NCBI RefSeq assembly: GCF_910596095.1
Contig: NC_056550.1
Coordinates: 14,226,001 to 14,290,000 of the forward strand
Reading direction: 5' to 3'
From: Thunnus maccoyii
Taxonomy: Eukaryota; Chordata; Actinopteri; Scombriformes; Scombridae
Length of the DNA stretch: 64,000 nucleotides
Notes under the pieces: model-generated
Told to the model about the DNA's origin: nothing
Databases searched by the model: none
The model's input: only the letters and a program-made list of their open reading frames with translations
Part shown: one piece after another, positions 41,803 through 53,925 of the stretch
Layout: every line of letters begins with the position of its first letter
Numbering within the stretch: the first letter of the stretch is position 1
Made by a program: the position numbers and the translations under genes

Positions 41803-43127
41803 CTGGAGAAAGACACATAAATAATGATTGGAACACTGCATGCTGTGTTATGAGGGGATAAGAAATTCATTTTCCTACCCGTACTATGTTGACAAGAGTC
41901 ATGGTCTTTTACCTTAGAAAATCTTGTCTACACAGTGGCCTAACTTGTTTGCCTTCAAAGAAAGCTGCTACAATATAATACTACTCAGTACCTGGTTCCC
42001 CGAATTTTTTTTTTTATCAAGTCAATACATAATAACTGTATTTGTGGTAGTCTTCTAGAGGAAGGGGGGTCAATAAGAGGTCTGAGATCAAATGTAAGAA
42101 TAAATGCTTGTTATAGAATTAACAAATACCTATTGAGAATGACATACGTGAGGTGGTATTCTAACAAATGCATTCATCCTAAAAACATTCACATAGTCAC
42201 ACGTAACTGACTGGTGTCAGACTTCTGTGACCCATCAGATTCTAGCTATGTTGCTATTGGAAAGGTTTTATCATGTACTAAAATTTGACAGCTGTTACCA
42301 AACACAATGCCTGCATAGATTTTAGATAGGATCATAGATATTGATGGGTGTAAAGAAAAAAAAGGATTATACAGAGACGGTCACATTTTCAAATGACTGT
42401 CTGTAAAGGATTACCCACACCTGTCAATATCTAGTCGATCAAGTAGCATCACACAATCAACGCCAAAATCAAACGTCCTATCAAAACGTGTCACCTTACA
42501 CAAAACTATAAGTACCGTGTTTGGTAAATACAGCTTGTGATGTATGATAATAACGTTTACAGTGGCCGTAAATTGACATCAGATTACAGAAACTGATGGG
42601 TCACAGAATTTGGTTTAACACCTACTGTGTCTTTTCTATTCCTGGCTTTGCAGCTGTACCTGTCTTGACGTCATCTAAAATCAATGTCGTTCCAGCAAAC
42701 CATTTCGTGTAACTGTGAGGGTTTACACCATTTATTATCTTTTTATACAGTCTATGGTTTAAACGCACATAACGTTAGACATCGTTATCTAACGTTATGT
42801 TAAGCTACTTCTTCGTTGTCCTTCGAAATTATAATACTTTCCCTGTAACAATAAGCGATCTCCTTCGATTAGCTATCTTGAGAACGGATATTATTTAAAG
42901 TAACGTTTAATACACACACACATTATACGGTTATAATTTCCATGCTAGCTGACTTCTCCAAAGATAACTTTTGGCTAAGTTAGCTCTTACAACGTTATTC
43001 ACGGGTAAACATACTACCAATAGTAATCTTAGTTACTATATTAGACGGCGAAACGGCACAAAAAGACACTGACTACATATTCTATTGTTCTTGAATTATT
43101 TTATATCACTATTTACTGACAACTTAC
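41803..43127. other. 5' UTR intron of the fusion gene
   Basis: AT-rich DNA between the ATG exon and the probable UTR exon whose donor GTAAGTT lies at 43121-43127. A repeat end (ttatacagtctatggttt) is near 42746. CpG content rises from 42780 towards the promoter near 43140-43250. Confidence 0.5.
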
Positions 43128-43259
43128 CTTTAACAGATGCTGTGAACCGTCTCTGCCTTCAGTCACAACTCAAGCGTGTGCGCGCTGTAGACTGTCCGGG
43201 TGCTGCACTGCCCTCGCAGTTGAGTTCCGCCTTTTTCGTTCCGTCAACATCACGTTATT

Positions 43260-46200
43260 AACTAAATCTTACACTCTTCTCACACTTAAAATGAACTAAA
43301 TCACGATATAACTTCATTTAACGAAACGGACTTGGCAGCAATGGAATATAATATTCATAAGTATGTTTTAATTGGTACATAATCATCTGAAAATAAGAGT
43401 CGTGTTTTCGTTACCTTAGAATGGGCCCTTTATCTACTTGGGAAGCGGGTCCCCATGGAGGCCGCCATGTTTCTACGGGAGCCCAGAACGGACCAAGCAA
43501 ACACTGACTCTAGAGAGGGCCTTTCACGTTTTAAGCGTAGTGGGAGGGGAGATGTATTCATTTGTTTGCGATCTGCAACCTCACTGCTACATGTCATTAA
43601 ATCTTACACACTGTGTTATTATAGATCCCACCGCTTTTCTTGGCAAGACATGCCCTGTGTAGCATTCAAACACTAGGATTGTCCAGGTGTCCATGCTCAC
43701 GCTGCTAGCCTGCCATTTCCTAACTGTATGTTCAGCGGGTATGTGGTGTTAAATAATGAGAAACATTAATTCTGAAGGACTATGAGTTAACAGTTTGAGT
43801 AAAGCGTAGAGGCTATATTATGTGTAGCATGGAAATGTTGATTTTGGCACCTCACTATTATTTTAAGAAAGGACATGAAAAATTGTGAATCTGTCCTTTA
43901 ACTCACAGAGGGCTTTCAGTTTGTGGTAACATGCAGGCACTTAGGAGTGGCAGTTGATGTAATAAAATTGATTTTCGCTCTAGTGGAAGCACTTCATTCT
44001 TTCCCAAATTTACCATCATGCTGCGATGTTTGTCAAGCCATAATGTTGGTAAGGTAAATCTGCATTTACCATCCAGAATATCTGCATAAAGTTAAAACTC
44101 CTTGCTTGTCAGAGTAGAAAAAGCACAGGTGGAATTAATAACATTAATGATGTCTATACTCCAGCGTTGTGGTATCGCGCAGGCTCACTCACAGACATGG
44201 CTTATTCGTGTAATTAACGGAATGGAGCCATTGTTCATGTTATTAACACTTGTGTTTTTCCTGCTTTGAAAGATCAAAACGTTTACCGTGAAAAGTGTCT
44301 ATCAGATCTGGTGTAATAATAGATCTGCAGTACATCTTTAGTACCATGTAGCTTCATGCTGAACATTAGATGTTTAGACTGGGGGATAACATCAGTGAAG
44401 ATATTTCTAGTCAGTGGCCACAGCCAGGAAAAGATAAACAAACTGCTGTAATGTGATATGAAAGGATATTTATTGTCCCCATTATGGAAATTTGGTTTCA
44501 CCATATGAACCACCATTAGAAGACATTACACAGAAAAATATACAAAAATACATACAGAAAATGTGAGAAAAGAACAGCTCCACAGGTGCTGCTCTGCACT
44601 TGGATCATCCAAGTGTTTTAACCCATTTTGACTGTCTTGTAAAGTGCCAAAACATTTCAGCAGTCTAAATCATACTGAACAGAAACCTTGGGGGATCTAT
44701 GACCATAATTAGACAGCGAGAGAACAGATAAAATACTTCTTCAAATTGTTCTTCCAAATGAGTCGTCACAACACGACATTCACATTGTTACAGATGTGTC
44801 TGTGTGCTAATGGGGGAAAAATATTTCCTTGGCAGATGCAGTGCAAAGCCTTAATGAGGCTACCTGGCGAATTGAAAGTGGGCTTAAACTTAATTTGGTT
44901 TTAGATCAGTGTATGTAAATCACAGAAATTGGTGCAAATAGCTTGACTGAGCATTAGAAACCCAGTTCAAATGTCTGTTTTATTAAAAGATTATTGCAAC
45001 AAAAATAAAATAAATAATAAATATTTAATAAATTTTAGTCATTTGGTTGATTCAAAATACCCAAAAACATCATATTGCACATTTTTTCCTCACAGATATT
45101 ACAACTGTGTGACATTATTCCTGCTTCGGGGCTGTATTGCACAAGAAATGGTGCGGCTGCAGCTCAGGTTGTAGAGCAGGTTGGTGCTTCCCCATCTCCT
45201 CCTTTACATATGTTGAAGTATCGAGCAAAACACTGAAACCCAAATTGCTCCTGATGTGTGTGTATTTAAAAACACACTAAGTTGCTTTGGACAAATGTTT
45301 AAAGCATGGTCACACACAACAGTATACAACATGTACTGCTCGATAATGAAAACTGAAAATTTGACACAATTTATTTTGCTGATATTCAATATTGGCCCAC
45401 AAATGAATCAAACTGCTCATGTCAAACAGCTGAAGCTCCGAAACACCCACACAGGTGACTGATTAGACCCAATCCCAGCACTGAGCGGGCATGTGTAGTC
45501 CAGTTTGAATGGCATGTCTGTTTTTCTCCTCTTAGTTTTATTGCACTTGTCAAAAGATGTTTTCACTTATTATGCCTGATTAGACCACTACTCTGGACTG
45601 TATGGGCATCTACACTGTCATGAGTAGACAAAGTTCAACCGGACTGAACACTGCACAAATCAAAAGGCTTCAATTCACGACCGCCCTGAATAATGGGGAG
45701 CGAAATCTAATGTGACCGCACCTTTATTTTTGTTGAACTAACAAGGAAAGGACAACCAACTTTATCGTTCTTATTAGTACACAGAGATTGGTGATGGGCA
45801 TGTACTGTAACGTCCAGCACAGATGTAACCACTAAGCAGGTCTAAGAGGTCTTGTCAGCCACAGTAATTGAAAACACCTGTGTGGCTGAGCAGGGCCTTT
45901 AAGGTGGGACAGTTTTACAGCTCTGTGATTCCAATTGGTGCATGAAATGTAATCACCAAATATTCATGGCAGCTCTGCCCAACTTCAACCTGTGGAAAGA
46001 AAAAGGTGACTGAGTATTCACTGTGAGGAGACTTATATAAAGCATGTCTCAAATCTATGCATGCTGGCTTTCATACCGCCTCAGCAGCATGTACTGAATC
46101 CAGTAACTGCATGATGTGAACCAAATTGAACTAAAAACTCATGGTAGGCTTTCTGAAAAGGCTGGCAATAATATATAATCATATGTGATTTGTTGTTAAT

Positions 46201-46311
46201 TGGTTAACCCTGGTGGTTAAACCCAAAGATGGCAAACAGGTGCCATGCATGTAAACCTTTCTTGTCTAGCTTATGAGCTCACAAGCTCTGAAATGACCCT
46301 TCTTGTTCATT
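43260..46311. other. Repeat-bearing DNA between the two zinc-finger genes
   Basis: No gene recognised. It contains a decayed TIR element near 44120-44310 (see 26858), a tRNA-derived SINE relic near 45150-45260, and, close to the zinc-finger stop codon, a 37-base word (46224-46260) found again at 51134-51170. Confidence 0.55.
45148..45262 (+). mobile_element. tRNA-derived SINE relic
   Basis: An A-box-like ggctgcagctcaggttgtag and the downstream phrase gagcaaaacactgaaaccca, then aattgctcctgatg, match the structure of a known teleost tRNA-SINE. It is degenerate, with no intact B box by eye. Confidence 0.6.
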
Positions 46312-48032
46312 TCACTCAGTGGCTGCTTTCTCATGAGTTTGCAGGTGCACCTTCAGATTAGGCGCAAACCTGTATCTCATACCACAAACATGGCAGCCAT
46401 ACGGCCTCTCTCCTGTATGCGTTGTCCTGTGTCTAGTCATCTGTCCACTTTGACGAAAACGTTTACCACAAATGTCACATGGGTACGGTTTTTCTCCTGA
46501 ATGGTATCTCATGTGTGTTTTGAGGTGACTGCTAGTGTTAAAAAGTTTGCCACACATGCTACAATGATAAGGTCTCTCCCCTGAATGACTTCTTTTATGA
46601 ATTGTGAGGTTTTGGCTCTGACTGAATGCTTTTCCACAGATATCACAGTGATATGGTTTTTCTCCAGAATGGGTCCTCACATGCACGATCAGATGCTCTC
46701 TCCGGTAAAATGTTTTGCCACATTCCTGACACACAAACTCTTTTATGCCTGTGTGTATTTTCCCGTGTAGCCGGAGACAGCGATTATTGGCAAAAGTCTT
46801 GCCACAGACATCACAAAAATAAACTTTGTTGTGATGACCTTTCAAATGCGTTATCAGCTCTTTTGTTGACTGGTATGTTATCCCGCAAACAGTGCAATCG
46901 ATTTTCTTCTCATGTGTTTTTATGTGTTTCATCAAAGAGCCGATGTACTGAAATCCCTTGCCACACAAATGGCAAAAGCTGCGGTCCTTTTGACTTTTAG
47001 CTGAAGAATTCTCATAAGGCAACTCTGCTTGGCTCTTCTTATTAACACTGCCACTTTGTCCTTGCAACATCTTTGCTTTCTGTATCACCATTTCCGTCTG
47101 TTCTCCTTTGCTGTTCACCCAATCCTCATCACTGTCATTGTTCTCACTCTGAGCTGCAGAGCAGTCTGAAGAAACTGGCTGCATTTCATAAGTTCCTTGT
47201 GTTTCTGGCAGATCATGCTCATTTTTCACAACTTCAGGAGAAGGAAAATTAGCCTCCTGTGTGTTACTGTCATTCCAAGGTTCCTCCTGCTCCTCTTTGA
47301 TCTCAGACATCTTGAAGTCTGTCTCCACCAGGCAGTAGTTCCAGTTATTATTATCTGGATCTGAGTTGGTTTGAGAGGGTCCCGGGACCTCAGCACTCAG
47401 GCTGAAGTTACACTCCTCTGGGGTCGACGGTCCCGGATTTTCCTGCAGCAGTGAGGACTCACATTCGTCTCCAGGTCCCACGGTGCTGCTGGTCAGTGAA
47501 CTCTCTGCAGGTGCAAAAGAGATGGAGGGACGTGTTACCCAACAGCTTAATGTTTCCATTGCAATCGATTTTCTACTAGATTCTAACAGACACACATGAT
47601 ATAAAACTCTTACTTCTGCATGGGCACTCTTTTCTTCTAAATGTTCCTGGAAAAGTGCTGTTCACTGCTATTTCTACTGCAGTAGAGCACGTACAGTACT
47701 TTAAGTGGATTACGTATGCCCGTGTACGCATGCGTGGACAAGCAGACGCAACATCCATAGCTATATAAACCTACTTTTTCGCCACTGAATGTGTAGGTTA
47801 TTCTGGCAAACGCTACGTAAACTGCACAGTAAACAAGGGTTCCCAAACCTGGTTTTTTTCGCAGAAGGCCCAGCTGGTGTCGCACACTTTCCACCTCCTC
47901 TTTAGATCGACTAACTTCGGCTTCGTACAGAGCTAACGTTATGGTTTTCTCCACCTCTCCGAGAATCTCCTCCGCCGCTGCGTACAGCCGCTGGTGAACA
48001 AACGACCTCAGCTGAAACATTGTGGTGTCCAT
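46312..48032 (-). CDS. C2H2 zinc-finger protein with eight fingers
   Basis: Putative sequence-specific transcription regulator of the large teleost C2H2 family. Exons: 47849-48032 (ATG at 48030-48032) and 46312-47504, giving 458 aa. The first 61 residues (MDTTMFQLRSFVHQRLYAAA, then EEILGEVEKT) are the helical N-terminal segment seen in many fish zinc-finger genes. A phase-1 intron leads to an acidic linker with IKEEQEEP and YEMQPVSSDC. Eight fingers then run from about CHLCGKGFQ to CHVCGMRYR, all keeping their Cys and His ligands, several joined by H-S-G-E-K/R-P linkers. The second exon is clearly paralogous to exon 3 of the gene at 38412, which lacks fingers corresponding to 2 and 8. It ends TH-EKAATE. 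A CpG-bearing promoter lies around 48033-48180. Confidence 0.93.
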
Positions 48033-48730
48033 GTCTCAGGGGAGAGACACGACACAGAAGCATTAAAATATAGCAGACAGATAAACTCAGCTAACGTTGG
48101 CTGAAAGCTGTCAAACCAGCTGCAGCCTGCGACCCGTCAATTGACAAAATAGGACTTCCGCTGTGACTCGTTCGGAATAAAAGTGTCAGCTCCAAAAACA
48201 CAAAAAACTAAACCCACCTCTTTCTAAATATCAGCGCCACCACTCAATTATGACGATTCTCACAAATAATAAAAAATTCAAGAGTGCAGTTAAACTTCAT
48301 AATCACCGAAAAGAAAGTGACCCTGACACGCTCCATAACAAAGCCCTCACCTAGAGAAACCCTGTGAGAGAAGCCCCCTCAGCCAGCTGGTTCAGGCACT
48401 CTGTTCACAAACACCAGTGGAGCCTCCATACAGTAACCCCATTAGTCTAAACCAAATTATAAGAAAAAAAAAGGAAACTATTTGACACATTGAAAAGAAT
48501 CAACCAAAAACCAGAGCAAACTGGAATGCTATTTGACCCTAAACAGAGAATACTCAGTGGCAGATACCCGGCCGCAGTGACCAGTCCACAACTAAGGAGG
48601 GAATGCTTTTATTCTAGAAGCTCGAACACTCAAACCGGAAGTCGCATTATACCAATGGAATGTTTACGCTTACCTTGACCGTTAACTTTAACTATGCCAA
48701 GCAGGGAGGCTGACGCTAGAAAATTTCATT

Positions 48731-48955
48731 GGGGGGGGGGGGGGGGGGGCTTAAAGTAGAGATGCCAGGATCCTCCTAGTGGCACTGGCAGGTAGTGGCA
48801 CCTCAGTGGCAGCCTGTGGTGTCTCAGTGGCAACCACAGGCCCGCTACAGGAGTGCAGTAGCTAGTGGCACTCTTGTGGCAGCTAGTGGCACTCCTGTAG
48901 CATCTAGAGGCACTCCCATGGCAGCTAGCATCTAGTGGCACTCTGGTGGCATTAC
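48731..48955. repeat. 19-G run followed by GTGGCAC minisatellite
   Basis: Positions 48731-48749 are 19 consecutive G. From 48765 a degenerate tandem array repeats a unit near 20 bases built on agtggcactcctgtggcagc. The ORF that crosses it on the minus strand is a compositional artefact. Confidence 0.85.
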
Positions 48956-49369
48956 ATTGCTTTTTCGTGTTCTGTGTGAAAGTGCTTATGACAAAAACAA
49001 CAGTGCGAAATAAATATATTGTTGTGTGAATTAATTGCATTAAAAAAAACACCCCTGATGTGTAAAGGTCTTGCAACAGGTGTATTATATTGAAATCTGT
49101 GATTGTTCATTTTGAACCATTACTATTATGTATTACACTGCAATAGACCACCCAACTAATTAGTTTCCTTCTAAAAGTAACATTGTGTACCAAACTGAAT
49201 TGAGGTTTTCCAAAGTGAAAGGGGTTGAATACTTTTGCAAATAGCAGTGATTTAGCAGGGGGGTTGAACATATTTCTAAGGCACTGTATGCATATCACAT
49301 TCTCATTAGGGGCTGAGATCCCCTAAAGATGTGATCCCAGAATTACCCGTCTTATCTTGTTTAATGTGT

Positions 49370-49514
49370 GCAGGAAGAAGTGCTTTATCTTTGAAGGAGA
49401 GGTTACTTCACCAAGGAGAACGGAGCAGGTATGTCGCCTCAACCCAGAAGTGCCAGATTTATGCTCGTTGTAGATCAATACTTTTGCACATTTGTTGCAA
49501 CTAACAAAGTCCAA
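49370..49514 (-). pseudogene. BED zinc-finger relic of a hAT-type transposon
   Basis: The minus strand reads DFVSCNKCAKVLIYNEHKSG followed by TSGLRRHTC, the CxxC...H pattern and GTSxLxRH signature of BED fingers at the start of hAT/ZBED transposases. No continuing transposase domain is seen. Just left of it, 49195-49290 resembles a MITE end (ggttgaatacttttgcaa). Confidence 0.75.
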
Positions 49515-49766
49515 TTTATTACCATCTTTGCCAGTAACAACTGAAAAATTTGTCCGAATGTCAGACTTGTCTTACTTTACTTTTTAATTGTCACAACCTG
49601 CTTTGATCTTGTTTTTAACTTTATTTGTTGACTCCATCCTCCTGGTTAGTGCTAGCTAAATCTCCGACCTGCATTTTTTTGACCACCCGCTTCCACCCAC
49701 AGCAAAGTTAAAAAGCTCCAGCGAGATTTGTGTTGGGCTAATGCAGTCTTCAGTAATCATGCAGTA

Positions 49767-51132
49767 ATCATTTTTCCTGTTCATACTGGCCATTAACAGA
49801 TCCATTTAAAATGCACTTACAGTGATGTGAGTGATGGGGGACAAAAATTACATTTAAAGTTAATCTAAAGCTTCAGCCATCCAAAAAGGTTAAATCAAGT
49901 GGACATCTTTCAAAGTTAGTCTGTTTAATGCTTAATTCCCCTTTTTTGTAACTATCTTTCCACTGCAGCTCAACAGGGAAACACTGTCTGGGGAAACACA
50001 AAGAGGGAATTTTATGCTAAAGCAACTGTAACTGTGGAAGATATCCACTTGGTTTGACTAACTCAGACAGCTGAAACCTCATATAAGCTTCAGATAAATT
50101 TTAAATGCAATTTAGCACAAAATGAGGACTGTGGATTTTGTCCCCCACCACTTACATTGGAAGCGCTTTAAGGGATCCTTTAATGGCCAGTATTAGCAGG
50201 AGGAATGATTGCAGCAATAGTGTTCAATGTTCATTTGCACACCTGACTACTGGAAAAATAACAGACTTGTTGCCAATCTATTGTTTAATATTTAACTCAT
50301 CTATCTAGCAAACAGTTTAAGATGTTCAAAGCCTATGAAGTGAAGTCTCGCCCGGAAAATGAGTCACAGCTTGCTTGTGTTAGTTTTGCACATGGTTTGC
50401 AGGCCTCAGTGTAAATTAGACGACTTCTCTGGATGCATGAAAACGTGTTGAACACACTGTAAAGCACAGGCCTCTTCAAAAGTATAATTGCATGATTATA
50501 TCAGTTGATGGTGCTGTGTACCCTACAAAATCTTTCCTCACCAAACACACTTGTGTGGTCAGAACAACATACATTTGGAGCAGGTATCTGTACCAATGAC
50601 TTCTTAGTGATGCTTGTAGAACAATTCACACTCAACTGATTTCCCTTGATTATTTGTAGAGGATTCCCTAATGCTACCAGGCCTTTTTACAGAGGGTAAG
50701 TTCAATGCCTCTCTTGCTGTTTAAATGTCTCTGGGATGAGCAGGTGTGGAGCTGCTCATTTCAAAGGCTGGAAGATCAGAGGGGAAGATGAAAGCTCCAG
50801 TGTCAGCCAGAGGATTAAGAAAGAAAGTGCAAACATTCATAGACTGTAATGTTTTATTAAATGTAGTTATAAAGTATTTAACAAAGCACTGACTTTTTTT
50901 TCATTTGGTGTGATGATGAAGTTTGCCTGTAAGGTATGATCAAAACTGTTAAGTTCATTTCAGAACTTTTGTCCTTTGTATTTAAGTTGTATTTAAGGAG
51001 TAGTGTTGTTTTTCATTTTGAGTGTTTGGCCTGGCGATGTTCAATTTATTCAAAGTCTGTACATTACTAAGCAGAGACAAATCCCTCTGCCTTTCAACTG
51101 ATGAGCCAAGCTAGTCCTCCCCTGCTCCAGTC
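49767..51132. repeat. Segmental duplicate, copy 1, with foldback repeat
   Basis: Closely similar to 58184-59615 in the same orientation. The first part (49767-50215) is itself a foldback: the sequence around 49771-49880 returns as an imperfect inverted copy at about 50078-50215 and resembles a common fish repeat (tactggccattaacagatcc). The second part (about 50290-51132) has no repeat hallmark. No gene recognised. Confidence 0.8.
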
Positions 51133-51359
51133 TCAAAGATGGCAAACAGGTGCCATGCATGTAAACCTTTATGTCATCCGTTTCAAATGACAGCAGCAGC
51201 TGATCACAGCTGGATCAGCTGTCATTCAGCTTTAACAGCTGTAGCGAGTTGTGATGTTAGTGTCTGCACACATGTGCACTGTCCGAACACTAATAAAGAA
51301 GCACCATCACTACCAGAGCAGAACTCTTTTCTTTCTTTCTTTTAGAGATATCTGTGAGG

Positions 51360-52290
51360 AAGATTTCAGAATTGAAGAATCTGATTGCCCTATTAAAAGA
51401 TAGCATCTGACCGCTCACCGGGTCTAGATGGAATAATGGCTAACTTTTACACACATTTCTGGGAGGAAATCAAAATATTACTATTGCAGGCCATAAGTGA
51501 ATGCATTATCAAAAAGGAACAAGGAACAATGAATCAAGGCATAATGTAAATTATTACCTAAACCTGGAAAAGATAAAAGATTTTTAAGCAATCAAAGACC
51601 TATTACTCTTCTAAATACAGATTAAAAGATTTTCACAACACTCTTGGCATGTAGGAAGAGGCATTAGATATGTATGTAGTATTCCACCTTTTATTTGCTG
51701 TTACTGAATTACTGGCCATTACTATAATTTAAAAAATTCCAACATTGAGGGATTAAACATAAACGGTCAACAATTAATTATGTCAGTTAGCTGACAACAC
51801 AACAACAAAGAACAAATTCCTTTGGCCTTACAAACAATCGTGTTCCTACTTTTCATAATATACACCTGTCAAAAATGAAACTCAATACCTAGGGATATGG
51901 ATAACCAAATGTTCAGAAACTAGTGAGAAAAATAAGCATTATTGCATCAGAAAAGGAGATTTGCTCAACAATTATGGAGAAGGTGGGATAAAAGCAATGG
52001 ATTTTGGAAATCATGAATGGAGTATTAAAAATTAAATGGCTTTAGTCCTTTCTAAGGAATGGTAAAGAGCCGTGGTTCTCACTGTCTTCACTTGTGTTTA
52101 ATAAATTGGGAGGTATAGCGTTTTTGTCAAAATGTGATTTTGAAATATAACCTCTGTGTCTGTTTAACTCCCTGCCTTCCACCAACAAGTCCTGTCACAC
52201 CGGAAAATCATTTATAAACATAATTTCAGCCCCAACAATGTCCCACTGTGGAATAATAGAGTCAACTTAACTTTCTCTACTTGTATATTC
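51360..52290 (+). pseudogene. Decayed L1-type LINE, ORF2 fragment
   Basis: Translation with frame changes gives reverse-transcriptase and C-terminal ORF2 phrases of fish L1: SPGLDGIMANFYTHFWEEIK, then LPKPGKDKRF and NQRPITLLNTD, later FNKLGGIAFLSKCDFEI and LSAFHQQVLSH. Stops and frameshifts make it dead. Confidence 0.85.
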
Positions 52291-52429
52291 ATTTTAGGTT
52301 ATTTCAACATTTCAATCCTGTTTGTTGTGGTTGGTTTTGTTTTGTTTTTCTTTGTTATTATTTCATATAACCGACTGATGGTTAAATGCCTTATGTATCT
52401 ACTGAAAACATCATTTAATAGGAGGTGTG

Positions 52430-52775
52430 ATTCTGTTTTGGACAGGAAGCCTTACTTCAACAGGAAACGACGGTTTCCGTCAATTTCCGTCATGGTCAAA
52501 ATGCAAACACTATCTGCGGACTTACAGCATCTACATGACACACCCACTTGGTTAGGTTTAGGCACGAAGAGGGGGATGGTTAGGGTTAGGGGTTAGGGGT
52601 CAGGGGTGATTGCAGTCTAATATGGTGAGGGAACTCGTAGTAAAGTAGCCGTGTCATATAGTAAAGTGGGTGTGTCGTGTAGGTCTGCAAGACTGCAGGC
52701 TTCAAAACGAGAATCTACAAACCAATGGGTGACGCCATGGTGGCTGCATCCACTATTTTTTTTACAGTGTATGTA
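52430..52775. repeat. Interspersed repeat with telomere-like core
   Basis: The right part (ctacaaaccaatgggtgacg, ending tttacagtgtatg) is a phrase common in fish genomes. Inside, 52577-52606 is a GGTTAGGG-type stretch, likely part of the repeat rather than a relic telomere. Confidence 0.6.
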
Positions 52776-53525
52776 CTAAAACTACACATTAAACCAGAGT
52801 TCCCAAACCTGGTTACTTTCACAGAAGGCCCAGCTGGTGTCGCACACTTTCAACATCCTCTATAATGTTAGATCAACTGACTTAGGCTTCCTACAGAGCT
52901 AACGTTATGGTTTTCTGCACCTCTCTTAGAATCTCCTCAGCTGCTGTGTACAGCCGCTGGTGAACAAACAACCTCAGCTGAAACATTACGGTGTCCATGT
53001 CTCATGGGAGAGACACTACGCAGAGGCATTGATACATGACAGCAGACAGATAAACTCAGCTAACGTTGCCTGACAGCTGTCAAACCAACAGCAGCTGCTC
53101 AGCTCTGTAACCACTGAATCTAAATTTCATCTCATAGTCTTCTCATGAATGCAAATAATCTTGCTTTTAATTTGGAAAGCTTACGTTATCAATTTCTAGT
53201 TGACATTGTGGGTGTATGTGATGGGCTAGTCTGTATATATTTTGTATAATGTATGTTTTTTGCTTTGTACTGTTTGTTATTGTGCTGTTATATGTTTTAA
53301 TTGTAAGGGACTGCAGATGAAAATTAGTTTAAGCGAACTTTGGCGCAGTACATGTTAACATTTATACAATACAACAGCCTGCGACCCGTCAACTTTCAAA
53401 ATAGAACTTCCGGTTTGACTCGTTCGGATGGAAAGAGTAATAGTAGTTGCCTATATACTGTTACAAAAACACAGAAAACGATACCTACCTCGGCCTAAAC
53501 ATCAGCACCACAGGTAACTTCAACA
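52770..53525 (-). pseudogene. Dead first exon and promoter of a third C2H2 gene
   Basis: Collinear with 47810-48240, the first exon and upstream region of the eight-finger gene. The ATG is retained (52996-52998). Codon 36 is TAG (52891-52893) where the intact gene has Tyr36. No finger exon lies downstream before the LINE relic. Positions 53093-53378 are an insertion resembling an L1 3' tail, bounded by CAACAGC duplicates (53086-53092 and 53372-53378). Confidence 0.88.
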
Positions 53526-53584
53526 AAGCTGTGAACGACCTCAGAGACAAAGCAAGGAGGGCTTTTATTTTAGTAGGTGGCGGT

Positions 53585-53833
53585 GTTACAGCGTATTTGG
53601 TGACCCATCAGATACTGTGAAATGCAGTGCTGGAACAAGCACTCAGATCTTTTACCTAAGTATAAATACTGCAATGTAAAAATACTCAATTACAAGTAAA
53701 ATGCAGAGTTTTTTAATTGTAATGAAATAGTTTTACATAGTAGTATTGATAGTTTTACTTAAGTAAAGGATCTGAGTACTTCTTCCAGCACTGCAAGGCA
53801 CATAATCTGATGGATCACCAAATACGCTGTAAC
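53585..53833. mobile_element. Inverted-repeat MITE upstream of msrb1 copy 1
   Basis: Left end gttacagcgtatttggtga is the exact inverse of the right end tcaccaaatacgctgtaac. Complementarity continues inward (gcagtgctgga, ctcagatc, tttac). It is a short member of a common teleost family (see 16030-16575) and ends 92 bases before the msrb1 start codon. Confidence 0.85.
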
Positions 53834-53925
53834 AGCGGCATGCACCTTTAAATTTTTAGTCCGGCAGTAAAACCAAAGAAGAAGAAGAAGACGGGAGGCT
53901 AAGTAACTAGTCTAACCGCAAGAAA

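Noticed and set aside
45148-45262. Functional tRNA gene
   Set aside because: A-box-like start only; cloverleaf cannot be completed and the downstream phrase is SINE-specific.
48726-49076. 116-residue ORF ending in a Pro run
   Set aside because: Made by the G tract and the GTGGCAC array; no homology or start context.
52577-52606. Interstitial telomere
   Set aside because: Units are irregular (GGTTAGGG and GGGGTTAG) and sit inside a recognisable interspersed repeat.
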